31,199 nucleotides of DNA from Chrysochromulina tobinii (GCA_001275005.1 JWZX01003136.1:1-31199), one strand, 5' to 3'; positions 17,067 to 25,923 are shown, numbered from the stretch's first letter. Notes: generated by a model not told the origin, from the sequence alone. Made by a program: numbers and translations.

Positions 17067-17898
17067 ATGAAAGTGCCCATTACAATTAGTGTGAACGCAT
17101 GCCGTGCGCTCTGCCGTGCTCGCCGCGCTGTTATCGACCACACTAGTACTGAGCCCGCCCGCGTCCAAAGCACTTCCACCATTGCTCGACGATGTGATCG
17201 TGGAGGCGACTGAGGCCTCCTATCCGATCTTGAAAGCCCTTGAGCCTGCGCCCTTTCAGGGGTGGACCTCATTGGTGAGCAAACTCATCTTCGAGATCGA
17301 CTCGAACAAGCTTGGGCCAGCCATAGACCTGCTTGCCGACGTGTACAACCTGGTACCCGACGCGGATATCGGCAACTTCAACAGCATCATCAAAGATTCG
17401 TTTGCTGGCCTCAATATGGACTCGTGCGAGACGGTGCCTCTTCCTGCCGCGTCGCTTGGGGATGGGTTCATGACGGTGGCGAAGAAGAACGTCGATCCTG
17501 CGAAATTGAAGAGCGTCAGCGCCAAGTGGCAAAAGACTCTCGATGCGCTGCCTAAGACAGACACGGCCATTTGCTTGCCGACTTTGGACTCGCTCGACAA
17601 GCTGGCGGTGGCGCAGGCCAACCTCGGACGCTCTTTTGACTACAACGCAGTCAAGAAGTTCAGCGAATACACATTCTCGATGCTCAAGGGCGAGGTCAAG
17701 CTCACCGACGAGACGTTCGCATTGCTCAAAGGGGCGCAGATGCAGGCCGAGGGCGCCTCCTACGAGGAGAAGAACGCGTTCCAGAACGCACTCAAGAAGC
17801 TCGAGGCGGCCTCGAAGAAGGAGAAAGAGAAGGCGGCACTCGCCCGGGCGCGGGTAGACGCGGCCGCCAAGGCTGCGGTTAAGCAGAGCAAAAGTTGA
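17067..17898 (+). CDS. small helical protein with lumen- or secretion-type targeting peptide; 5' end uncertain
   Basis: The body of this protein is open from 17095 to 17898. It starts with a hydrophobic stretch (SAVLAALLSTTLVLSPP) ending in ASKA before LPPLLDD, an A-x-A-type cleavage site as in thylakoid-lumen or secreted precursors. The rest is helical (LGPAIDLLADVYNLVPDADI, DSCETVPLPAASLGDGF, AICLPTLDSLDKLAVAQANL), with two cysteines that could pair and a Lys/Ala-rich coiled C-terminus. I do not recognise a named family. That frame has a TGA at 17092 and no ATG before the hydrophobic stretch. The ATG at 17067 (MKVPITISVNA) would supply a fitting N-terminus if one base were skipped between 17067 and 17095. 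An unseen upstream exon is the other possibility. Confidence 0.55.
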
Positions 17899-18455
17899 GA
17901 GGATTGAAAGCTCCTGGGACCCTCCAGTGCCCAATACCCCAGTCCAGGTCCGCGTAGTACGAGTACATCTGTTCATGTAACCGCGAAGACGAGGAAAGCG
18001 TTTCGCTTTTCCCCTCGACTTTGCCGCGCCGTTCATGTGACTACCCACAGAGGTGCAGGGAAGTGCGACGCATGACGTAAATCATTATGTCCGCTACATC
18101 GTGAATGACGAATCATAAAATTTTGTGACGTGGATGCCCGGACGCGGATCCCGGATCGTACACGCGCGCGGCGTGTCGCGTGTGCGTCGGGCGTAGCTAC
18201 ATCGGACTACAGTGCAAGACTCAGTGCTCGTCTCCTCGCCTTGGTTCCTGGGCGGTGGGTTCGTAAAAACGAGTCACGGTTGGCGCGGACGGGTGAGGTT
18301 GGTAACATTATCAGGGAACATTTACTACAGAACAGACTCGTGTGGGACCGCGTAGTTTTTGATGTGTGGGCTTAAGGTGGGCGCGGCGCCGGAGAGCACA
18401 GGTGCGCAGTCGCTGCTAGGTCTCTGCTCCCTTTCGCTCCCGTCCTCTCGACCCG
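17899..18455. other. intergenic region left of the retrotransposon
   Basis: No gene is supported. It contains the 3' UTR of the lumen-type gene and the host sequence flanking the 3' end of the retrotransposon at 18456. A short AT-rich patch is at 18075-18125 (ATAAATCATT-like). If the element was inserted here, 18455 and below was once continuous with 25871 and above. Confidence 0.55.
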
Positions 18456-18562
18456 TCCAGCGTCTCGACTCCGGTGTGAATAGAATAGACGGTTTGGCCT
18501 ACTGGCCTCCCTTAGGACTGCTACGGCGCGGCGACCCTGAACACGGATGGGTACACACGCCA
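18456..18562 (-). repeat. split direct repeat B2 (element 3' end)
   Basis: 107 bp, identical to 18845-18951. It forms the 3' terminus of the retrotransposon, ending CTGGA on the element strand. Flanking bases on both sides differ from those of the other copy, which fixes the limits. Confidence 0.92.
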
Positions 18563-18690
18563 CACACGGAATGTACCGAGATGGCATGCAATGCAACATC
18601 CACCCGTGTGCCGGGGCGCCGCCTGCGAACGAGCGCAGTGAGTTGTACACTGACCTAACTATCACGCATAATGGGGGTCGGGAGGGTGGG

Positions 18691-18847
18691 GCTTTCCATG
18701 GCTTTGCGCGCTTGTCGTGCGCCAGACCACGAGAGCGAAGCCAAAGCTAGCTCTACAGTGGTGGCTAGACGCGGCGCGCGCATACCCAGAGTTTTCCCCA
18801 CAGCCCTCTTCACGCTGGACGAAGGTCGACTCCCTCGACTCCCCTCC
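18691..18847 (-). repeat. split direct repeat A2 (internal)
   Basis: 157 bp, identical to 25714-25870. It overlaps B1 by three bases at 18845-18847. By the SDR model it supplies the 5' terminal sequence missing from the mRNA during reverse transcription. It carries a copy of the ORF1 start region that is not followed by ORF1. Confidence 0.92.
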
Positions 18848-18951
18848 AGCGTCTCGACTCCGGTGTGAATAGAATAGACGGTTTGGCCTACTGGCCTCCC
18901 TTAGGACTGCTACGGCGCGGCGACCCTGAACACGGATGGGTACACACGCCA
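18845..18951 (-). repeat. split direct repeat B1 (internal)
   Basis: 107 bp, identical to 18456-18562. It begins 130 bp after the stop codon of the tyrosine recombinase ORF and abuts A2. The B1/A2 junction equals the sequence expected when the two element ends are joined in a circle. Confidence 0.92.
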
Positions 18952-19081
18952 TAGCTGCCCTCGGAAGCCCGCAGACCTGCCGCGAGCTGACCAAGCTCGA
19001 GTCAGTGTGTGCGAAGAGACCCCAACGCTGAAGAGAGCAGCGCCGAGAAATCGTCAGGCCCTAATGATCATTGAAGACCAT

Positions 19082-20341
19082 CTAGAAGCGAACGAACTCT
19101 TCATGGTCGAACATCGCCTCGAAGTCCTCGTAGGAAGTTGAGGCGATAACTGAGCCCATCTGGCGGGCGCATGCAAGCGAACCCCGCAGGTAGAGCTCAT
19201 AAACGTCCGAGTCCCATCGACCCATGGCTCGGATAACAGCCTCCGAGACGTTCGCCGCCAGTGCGGCGGACGCCCCCCCGATGCGCAGACTGTGCCCCCC
19301 GTATAGGCCCGGGGGGAGCCCAACAGAGCGCATCAGGAACCGAACGACCTCGCGCACGTAGTCCGTGGTAAAGGACACCCCAGACGAGCGCCGGAACAGA
19401 GGCGTCGTGGCGTACGCCTCAGGGGGCACGCGGTCGACGCGAAACAGGCGCAGCAGCTCCTGCACCGGAGTTAAGACCGAGCCATCAAACAAGAACACGG
19501 GCACCGTCTTGCCCCCGTGGTAGCGGAGCTTCTTGCACGGACGCATCATCACCTGAGCAGCAGTCGGGGTGTCGCCCCGCCGCTCGAGCTCGTCAAACGA
19601 GACCCATGTAGCGTGCTGACCGTCCCCTGAACGGACGAGGAAGGTAACATCGGCCCGACTAAGGCAACGAGCCTTCGACCAGACCTGCCCACGCTGCAGA
19701 GACATCTCCGCGGCCCTCAGAAGGCCGCAGAACCCAACAGAGGCACACGCCCGAGCATTGACCGCCGACACGGAGTCGACGGGAAGCCTATCGAGCGCGG
19801 CCCGAAGAACCTGAGTGCGCACCGCCCGCCGAGGACGTCGGGGGGGCGCATCGATAACCTTAGCCATGCCCTTGATCATCTTGCGAACACGCGGCATGTT
19901 GTACCCTGGGACCGGCGGGCCGTAGAACGAGACGTGCGCACTAAGCGCCTCCGCAAAGTACTTGCGGGCCGTCTCGACCTGCACGCCACGAACATGCACC
20001 AGCCACACGACGAAGCGCAGGTAGAACCCTTCGATACGCAGTCGCACCTCCGGGCCATCCGCAAGCTCCCCATGCTGCTCGGGGGACTCCCCAAGAGAGC
20101 GCATGAAGTCCCCCCACCAAACCCATCCCTGAGTGCTCCCCCCTGCGGTTGTCTGCACGCCAACGGCGAGGTACGCGACAGCGCTCTCCTCGAGCGAGGG
20201 GTCGTGCACCCGTGCCAGGTCGCGCTCCCGCCGGGCCGAGGCCCGACGAGCGCGCTGCTCCATCCTATCGCCCACAGCGAAGGGGCGGTCGTCCGAAGCG
20301 CTAGGCGCGGCAAACTCCCACTGGAAGGTCTCAGAGAACAT
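19082..20341 (-). CDS. retrotransposon ORF3: tyrosine recombinase
   Basis: A DIRS-type tyrosine recombinase that would integrate the circular DNA copy of the element. From the ATG at 20341 it has 419 residues. The catalytic set is complete: Arg209 in GFCGLLRAAEM, His350 and Arg353 in YGGHSLRIGGASA, Trp376 in MGRWDSD, and the nucleophile Tyr384 in YELYLRG. An N-terminal helical (core-binding) domain lies at about 80-170. Its ATG overlaps the end of ORF2 by 11 nt (ATGTTCTCTGA), suggesting reinitiation or coupling; ATGs at 20359 and 20389 are alternatives. The frame opens further upstream, but only from a GTG within ORF2. Confidence 0.92.
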   Translation of the reverse strand: MFSETFQWEFAAPSASDDRPFAVGDRMEQRARRASARRERDLARVHDPSLEESAVAYLAVGVQTTAGGSTQGWVWWGDFMRSLGESPEQHGELADGPEVRLRIEGFYLRFVVWLVHVRGVQVETARKYFAEALSAHVSFYGPPVPGYNMPRVRKMIKGMAKVIDAPPRRPRRAVRTQVLRAALDRLPVDSVSAVNARACASVGFCGLLRAAEMSLQRGQVWSKARCLSRADVTFLVRSGDGQHATWVSFDELERRGDTPTAAQVMMRPCKKLRYHGGKTVPVFLFDGSVLTPVQELLRLFRVDRVPPEAYATTPLFRRSSGVSFTTDYVREVVRFLMRSVGLPPGLYGGHSLRIGGASAALAANVSEAVIRAMGRWDSDVYELYLRGSLACARQMGSVIASTSYEDFEAMFDHEEFVRF

Positions 20342-22922
20342 CCCGCCAGTCGACGACATGGAAGTCGACGAACTCCAACCCCAACTCATGCGCCATGGTA
20401 GCCACGGCCGCTGGCCCGCCCCGTGTGACGGGGCGAGAACCGATGTCAGCCCACTCGTTGTTGGCCGACGTGATCCGCTCACCCATCACGAAGACGGAGC
20501 GGTCCGAACACCAGATGACCCGCGCCGCGCACAGCCGCTGCGACAACGGCGTGCTCGGGGTCAACGAACGGATGGCTGAGAGCGCCACCGTGTTGTCGGT
20601 GTACTCCCAGACGTACTTGAACTGGAGGGCCTCACCAAGGACGAAGAGGCCGACGGTGGACGCCACGAGCTCCTTGTCCGCGATGATGAGCCCGCGGTCG
20701 AGCTCGCCCCAGACGCCACTGACCATGTACACGACGCCGGAAACGAACGTCCAGGCCGCCCAGCCCTCCTCCCCCGAGGCATCAGCATAGATGACGCCAA
20801 CGCCCGGGGCACCGTAGGCAGGCACCCACTCCCTGCACGCCATAGGCACACCCACGTGCTCCGGGTCCTCGAGCTCGGTCGCCCAACGCTGCAGGGCCGC
20901 CCGCACATGCTTCGAGATGAACACCATCCGATGCTCGGGGCGAAACACCCGCGAGCGCTTCAAGGCTATCTTGAAGCTTCGCCAACACGGAGCGACCCAT
21001 TGACGCCCCTTCGGGTAGACGATCGACGCAAAGGTGAGCTTACCCAAGAGCTCCCGGAACTCAGCCAGAGGCACCTCCGACCGTCGTGTCGAGACCGCTC
21101 GGCAGAGCGCGGCATAGCGCGCCCGCTTGTTCTCCGAGAGCCTCATGAGCCCAAAGTCGAGGTCGAGGTCCACGCCCAGAAGGTCGATCTGCGCCCCAAA
21201 CACCCTCTTCTCCGGCGAGGAGAGGTGACCAAACGCGTCGAACACATCCTCGACGATCTCGAGGTGGACCTGGGCGCGCGTCACCTGCACGCCCTCCGAG
21301 TCCAACATCGGCCGCCCGAGCGAGTCGAAGAGGGGGTCGTCGATAGACGCGCCCCCGCAGTCATCGACGAACTGGCCGCACACGTGCAGTACCGCCCAGC
21401 GCTCGTCGTGGAACGGCTCGAGCTCGGGCAGCGTCACGCCGAACTCGAGGGCCACGCGCAAGCGCTCCCGCTGCCACGCGACCACCCGCGGATCACTCGA
21501 CGGATGGGACTCGTCGAACTGGCGAAGACGCTGCTTCGCCACAGACGCCATGTGGTTCGAGTGCTGGATAGCCTTGACCGCCACTGACGCGTCGCCAAAC
21601 TGGCACCGCCAATCGATCTGCCAGTTGCCCGCCGGGGTAACCATCGCCTGACGCCACACCTGATCAGGCCGCCGCCCGATCTTACGGTAGAAGGCCTCGG
21701 CGTCGATTTTCCATGCCCGCACCGGAGCGCCCGACGCCTTCAGAACCATCATCCCCGAGGCCACCTGGGCAAGCCGAAGCAAGATCGGCGGCGCCCAGAG
21801 CGCCCGGTCCATCGCATCATTCAGCGAGGGGCAGGGCAACAGGTGAGGCTCGAGCGCAACCCCCGGCTTCGGCCACGACAGATCGTTGGTGAGCCGAAAC
21901 TTCGGTTTCCCCGCCCGGGCGGACTCGTCGACCACCGAGTAGGGGGAGCAGCGGATCGGCCACATCGGCAGCCGCTCATGGTCCTCCGCCCAGCCCTGGA
22001 GCACGCTCTTGGTGATCTTCGCCTCCGCCTGCTCGAAGAAGGCCAGCGCGCCCGAGTGGGGGGCGCATAACAACGTACCGAACTCGACCAGAGAGTCGTC
22101 GCTAAAACCCCGCAGGCACTCGTCGATGATGGCCTGGTCCGGGTAGTCAATACCCAGGATGGAGATAGCGTGCGCGTTCAGGTCGTGGCGGACCGCAGTC
22201 CCTGTCGCAATCACCCGCGCGGGAAAGCCCTGGGCAAGGGGACGAAGGTCCCACACCCAGCCCCGCGCTGCAGGGACTGTATGCTGATCCTCAGGCAGCC
22301 ACAGATCCTCCGGGCGGAGACGGCGCGCCAAAGAGGCATTCCCCCGGCGCGCCGCCGCCGCCATACGGCGAAAACGCCGAAGCCACCGCCCGATGAGCTT
22401 GATCGTGCCAATAGGTACGACCTGATCGAGCCGAGTCACTTTGGGCGGAAAGGCCGAGAGAAGCCCCGCGTACGGCCGCGGAGGCGGCAGAGGCGCGGTG
22501 ATCGCCGGCACGTTCAGCCGCGGCATCGGCCGGCGCAGCAGATCGTCGAGCCGCGCTGTGTCATACGCCAACATGGAGAACGTCGCCCGCTTGCGTGGCA
22601 AGCGCACAGCGTCGATCCCCCCCACCCCGTGCGGGTCAGCCGACCCGAAGTAGAGCCCACGCACGTCCCAAACCAACTCCGGAGCGCCGCCCTCGCCCGT
22701 CGAAGACGCCAGCTCCTGCCAGTCACGCACACCCTCCCCCACACCAGGCCGCACGACCGCCGCGGCACGCTCGAGCGCTCGCAGGTCGACGGGCGCGCCG
22801 TTCAGCACGCCCCTCGCAGGCCACGTCGAAAACGTGACCCCCCACCGCTCGGCCTGCATGTCCGCCAGCCGCGCGCCACGCGGCGCGTCGCCCCCCACAC
22901 GATCCTCGTCGTGATCAATCAT
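20331..22922 (-). CDS. retrotransposon ORF2: reverse transcriptase - RNase H
   Basis: An 863-residue protein. The RT carries KFRLTNDLSWP (341-351), the first catalytic Asp in WKIDAEAFY (Asp407), and FVDD (Asp520, Asp521) in place of YxDD. RNase H carries YADAS (Asp714), ADKELVAS (Glu751), YTDNTVAL (Asp776) and ANNEWADIGSR (Asp826). All expected acidic residues are present, so the enzyme looks active. The protein ends about 35 residues after the last RNase H motif and therefore lacks the additional methyltransferase-like domain found in some DIRS relatives. The start codon overlaps the end of ORF1 by 8 nt (ATGATTGA). The 300-residue N-terminal part is not recognised. Confidence 0.93.
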   Translation of the reverse strand: MIDHDEDRVGGDAPRGARLADMQAERWGVTFSTWPARGVLNGAPVDLRALERAAAVVRPGVGEGVRDWQELASSTGEGGAPELVWDVRGLYFGSADPHGVGGIDAVRLPRKRATFSMLAYDTARLDDLLRRPMPRLNVPAITAPLPPPRPYAGLLSAFPPKVTRLDQVVPIGTIKLIGRWLRRFRRMAAAARRGNASLARRLRPEDLWLPEDQHTVPAARGWVWDLRPLAQGFPARVIATGTAVRHDLNAHAISILGIDYPDQAIIDECLRGFSDDSLVEFGTLLCAPHSGALAFFEQAEAKITKSVLQGWAEDHERLPMWPIRCSPYSVVDESARAGKPKFRLTNDLSWPKPGVALEPHLLPCPSLNDAMDRALWAPPILLRLAQVASGMMVLKASGAPVRAWKIDAEAFYRKIGRRPDQVWRQAMVTPAGNWQIDWRCQFGDASVAVKAIQHSNHMASVAKQRLRQFDESHPSSDPRVVAWQRERLRVALEFGVTLPELEPFHDERWAVLHVCGQFVDDCGGASIDDPLFDSLGRPMLDSEGVQVTRAQVHLEIVEDVFDAFGHLSSPEKRVFGAQIDLLGVDLDLDFGLMRLSENKRARYAALCRAVSTRRSEVPLAEFRELLGKLTFASIVYPKGRQWVAPCWRSFKIALKRSRVFRPEHRMVFISKHVRAALQRWATELEDPEHVGVPMACREWVPAYGAPGVGVIYADASGEEGWAAWTFVSGVVYMVSGVWGELDRGLIIADKELVASTVGLFVLGEALQFKYVWEYTDNTVALSAIRSLTPSTPLSQRLCAARVIWCSDRSVFVMGERITSANNEWADIGSRPVTRGGPAAVATMAHELGLEFVDFHVVDWRDVL

Positions 22923-25722
22923 GGTTGGCGGCCCCGAACTGAATCCTCTCCCCGTGGGTGTGGGGGCAGTCCTTCTTGGTGCACGTGCCCTTGAGGTGAT
23001 GGACCCAACACATACCCGGGTGATCGGCGATGAAGCGGTCCACGACCGCCTTCTCCACGAAGCTGCCCTTCGCCTTGCCGCCGCCTCCCTTGCCGCCCGC
23101 CGCCTGCGCCTCCTCGAACTTCTTCTCGAGAGCCTTCAGCGCCGCGTAAACGTCCGCGGCCGAGCCGGAGTCCTTGCCTCGAGTGCGGGCCATGACGACC
23201 TCTCGAAAGCGCTCGTGGGGCTCGGACTCCGTGAAGTTCTCCCACGTCTGGGTGAGGGCCGGCAGGGCACGCCCGAGCTGGCGAAACTCCCTGTGGGCGT
23301 CATCAAACCTAGCGAACACGACGCTCGGCAGCATCTCGATGATCTGCGCCGCGGGAACGCCCGCCTCCAGGGCGCCCACCGCCGACGTGGTGATGAGCTG
23401 CAGCGTGAACGCGACCTCTGGGTCCCAGAAGTGGGTGAGCGTCGTCATCAAGTAGGTCAGAGCGCTAAAGAACGACGTGAAGATCGCCCAGACGCTCGAC
23501 AGACTATGGTTGTCGCCCTTCACCACCCCCAGCCAGCTCGACGTCTGCTCCGACGTGATAGCCTTCTTGAGGTCGAACTTCCGCCACCGCCCGTACCAGC
23601 AAGCGTTCGCCAGCTCGGTGGTGTCGAGGCTCTCGCGGCGCATAAGGCGCCGCCACTCCTGCTGCAGAACCTGCTCGACGCCAGCGCGCACCGAGCACAC
23701 CGCCTGCCAGACGGTGTCGAGATGCTCGTACCCTGGGTTGTGTTGCATCCTCTCGCGGCTCGAAGCTGACGGCTTGCCGCACTGCTCCGCGAGGAACACG
23801 TGTGCCCACATGGTTGAGGAGCTCGAGCTCTTGGCGAGAGCATTGCCAACGAGCCCAGCCACCGCGCGTACGAAGAGGCAGCCTGGCGTCATCTTCTTGG
23901 CGCCCTTCCGCGTCACCCCCGAGTCAGACAATCCCTCCTCGAGCAGCCCGACGAGCACGCCGAGCTGCTCACGGGCGGCGGCATCATTCGATATTGCACA
24001 GAGCCCGCGCTCGAAGATGCCCTGGCCAAGCCCCTCGGGCCCCCCCTTATCGGAGGCGCCGCCATCCGCCACGTGAAACATCTGCAGGCGCGCCGAGGGC
24101 ACGCCCAACTTCTGCATCAGAATTCCTGACGAGCTGAGCGCAGACTTACGCCCCGCCGCGCCCATCGTAGCGGCGTGACCGACTTCGCGCTCCGTCATGT
24201 GCTCAAAGACGATCTCGCGGAGAGCCTTGAGTGCAGTGCCCCCCTGTACCGACGTCTTGCATGGCATGGGAGTGCCCGCCCGCATCGCCGCCGCGCCGAC
24301 CAGCTCGCCTGGCGCTTGGCTAAGAAACCCAGCCAGGCGAACGAGCATCACGCTCGCGAGCTGCAAGCTCTTGCGCACATCCTCGCCACCGAGAGGCGCC
24401 ACTCGGGCTCCCGTCGCCTCGAGAGTTTCACGCACATGCTCGAACATAAACTTCACCACCGTAGTCGTAGCCTTCACCGTCATCTGAGGCGGGACGAAGG
24501 CCTTGAGCAGGAAGACCGGGTCATCACTCACCTTGTCGCGAGAAGATGCAGCTGTGACGCCGCCGCCCCCCGCTGCCGCGCGAAGGTCCTTGAGCAGCGC
24601 CTCCGACTCGTCTTCCTCATCATGCTCCGACTTGACGCTGGCGTCGCTCGAGGCACCATCGGCGGCGCCACCGTCCTCCTCCTCGTCGTAGTCGCCCTCT
24701 AGATCGTCGAGATCGACCACCTCAGCGGGCGAAGCCCGACTTGCCGCCGGAGCCCCGCGTACAGCCGTGCCCCGCGCCATGCACGAGGCCAGCGTAGCCG
24801 CCCCCCGAGGCGGCGCCGCCGCTACACGGGGGCCCCTCGGAGCAGGAGCCGGCACACACGGGGCCGCCCCCGCTGCCGCCCTTGGCGGATCCACCGGCCC
24901 TGCATCGGAATAACGCACTCGGCCGCCTCGGCTGATGACACGAACACGAGCGAAGTATGTCGCCCGTTCTAGCGCCAGCGCGTACGCCCGCCATTTGCGG
25001 TGCACGGCATTCATCTGCGCTCTCAACTCAGTGACGATGCGCACTGCTTCCTCCTCGTGCGTACGCCGACCGACACGTGCACGCTCGCCCCCGTCAATCG
25101 GGCGACCGGCGACCTCCGATGGGCCCCGCGCGTGCGCCGAGCGATCATCACGCTCAGCTGCCTCCTCCCGGCGCGCCTCGCGCTCCACCGTCGACGCCAC
25201 GCGTGGCGTTGCCACTCGGCTTGGGCTTGGCTTGACGCCTTCAGCAACAACAACAGCCCGTGACTCACTCGTCGCGGGGGTACCCGAGCGAGGCGGCGCC
25301 GAGAGCGCCGCAGCCGGGGAAGACGAACTAGCACGCGAACGTGCCGAGGGAACAACGCCCGACGAGGTCGACGCCCTTCCCGTCGGGGGCATCTCAGTCG
25401 TCAGAAACATGCCAGCCATCTTCATGCGGAGAGCTTTGCTGTCGAGACTCGTCGCCGCGGAAGGAACCTCGCTGCCGCAGCCATGCTCCTCGAGAAGCCT
25501 GACCGCGCGCCACAGCTCCTCCTTGACGATCTCAAAGCTGAAGTCCTCCTCATCATCGCTGGTTTCGATCGTGGCTCTCACGGTGCTCTTGGACAGCGCG
25601 GAGATGATGATTCCGCGGCCCTGGTGAATCGAAGGGGCAATGCCTGCGCCGACGAGACTCTCAGTCACCGCGAAAAGCTTCGCCACGTCCTCGGACGGGT
25701 CGGAGCCACCCTCGCTTTCCAT
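22915..25722 (-). CDS. retrotransposon ORF1: gag-like protein with C-terminal CCCH motif
   Basis: The first ORF of the element, 935 residues from the ATG at 25722, which has a strong context (GCCATGG) and lies 9 bp inside A1. The frame is open further: ATG 25806 is inside A1, and ATG 25920 lies outside the element in host DNA, so the latter cannot be the element's own start. The N-terminal third is charged and low-complexity (VVDLDDLEGDYDEEEDGG). The rest is helical and probably forms the particle. The C-terminus has C905-x8-C914-x4-C919-x3-H923, a CCCH-like finger rather than the CCHC knuckle common in gag proteins, and probably binds RNA. It is the first cistron of three overlapping ORFs. 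Confidence 0.85.
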   Translation of the reverse strand: MESEGGSDPSEDVAKLFAVTESLVGAGIAPSIHQGRGIIISALSKSTVRATIETSDDEEDFSFEIVKEELWRAVRLLEEHGCGSEVPSAATSLDSKALRMKMAGMFLTTEMPPTGRASTSSGVVPSARSRASSSSPAAALSAPPRSGTPATSESRAVVVAEGVKPSPSRVATPRVASTVEREARREEAAERDDRSAHARGPSEVAGRPIDGGERARVGRRTHEEEAVRIVTELRAQMNAVHRKWRAYALALERATYFARVRVISRGGRVRYSDAGPVDPPRAAAGAAPCVPAPAPRGPRVAAAPPRGAATLASCMARGTAVRGAPAASRASPAEVVDLDDLEGDYDEEEDGGAADGASSDASVKSEHDEEDESEALLKDLRAAAGGGGVTAASSRDKVSDDPVFLLKAFVPPQMTVKATTTVVKFMFEHVRETLEATGARVAPLGGEDVRKSLQLASVMLVRLAGFLSQAPGELVGAAAMRAGTPMPCKTSVQGGTALKALREIVFEHMTEREVGHAATMGAAGRKSALSSSGILMQKLGVPSARLQMFHVADGGASDKGGPEGLGQGIFERGLCAISNDAAAREQLGVLVGLLEEGLSDSGVTRKGAKKMTPGCLFVRAVAGLVGNALAKSSSSSTMWAHVFLAEQCGKPSASSRERMQHNPGYEHLDTVWQAVCSVRAGVEQVLQQEWRRLMRRESLDTTELANACWYGRWRKFDLKKAITSEQTSSWLGVVKGDNHSLSSVWAIFTSFFSALTYLMTTLTHFWDPEVAFTLQLITTSAVGALEAGVPAAQIIEMLPSVVFARFDDAHREFRQLGRALPALTQTWENFTESEPHERFREVVMARTRGKDSGSAADVYAALKALEKKFEEAQAAGGKGGGGKAKGSFVEKAVVDRFIADHPGMCWVHHLKGTCTKKDCPHTHGERIQFGAANHD

Positions 25723-25870
25723 GGCTTTGCGCGCTTGTCGTGCGCCAGACCACGAGAGCGAAGCCAAAGCTAGCTCTACAGTGGTGGCTAGACGCGGCGC
25801 GCGCATACCCAGAGTTTTCCCCACAGCCCTCTTCACGCTGGACGAAGGTCGACTCCCTCGACTCCCCTCC
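25714..25870 (-). repeat. split direct repeat A1 (element 5' end)
   Basis: 157 bp, identical to 18691-18847. Its outer end (25870, GGAGGGG on the element strand) is the 5' terminus of the retrotransposon. The inner end includes the preferred ORF1 start codon. The base beyond each end differs between the two copies. Confidence 0.92.
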
Positions 25871-25923
25871 TCTCTCCGCTTACTCCCCCGCGCTCGGCCT
25901 CTCGTCTGGGACTCGATCATGAT

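Larger units (their letters stand above)
18456..25870 (-). mobile_element. complete DIRS-order (Ngaro/PAT-like) tyrosine-recombinase retrotransposon with split direct repeats
   Basis: A 7415-bp element reading leftwards: A1 (25870-25714), gag-like ORF1, RT/RNase H ORF2, tyrosine recombinase ORF3, B1 (18951-18845), A2 (18847-18691), a 128-bp spacer, then B2 (18562-18456). This A1-ORFs-B1A2-B2 order is the split-direct-repeat plan known for Ngaro and PAT retroelements. A1 equals A2 and B1 equals B2 at every base I compared. A2 and B1 overlap by 3 bp (TCC on plus, GGA on the element strand), and GGA is also found at both outer termini. No integrase, no LTRs and no target-site duplication are seen, as expected when a YR inserts a circular intermediate. 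Identical repeats and open ORFs indicate recent, possibly ongoing activity. Confidence 0.92.

Noticed and set aside
18130-18994. Small open frames in and beside the split repeats
   Set aside because: They fall in the non-coding B/A/spacer region of the retrotransposon or its flank; the same peptides recur only because the repeats recur.
20390-20482. Longer start for the tyrosine recombinase
   Set aside because: The extra frame starts with GTG deep within the RT ORF. The ATGs at 20389, 20359 and 20341 are better, and 20341 gives the same overlap style as ORF1/ORF2.
18456-25870. LTR retrotransposon (Gypsy type) as an alternative classification
   Set aside because: There are no flanking LTRs, no DDE integrase and no protease. 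The repeats are split and a tyrosine recombinase with R-H-R-Y is present.
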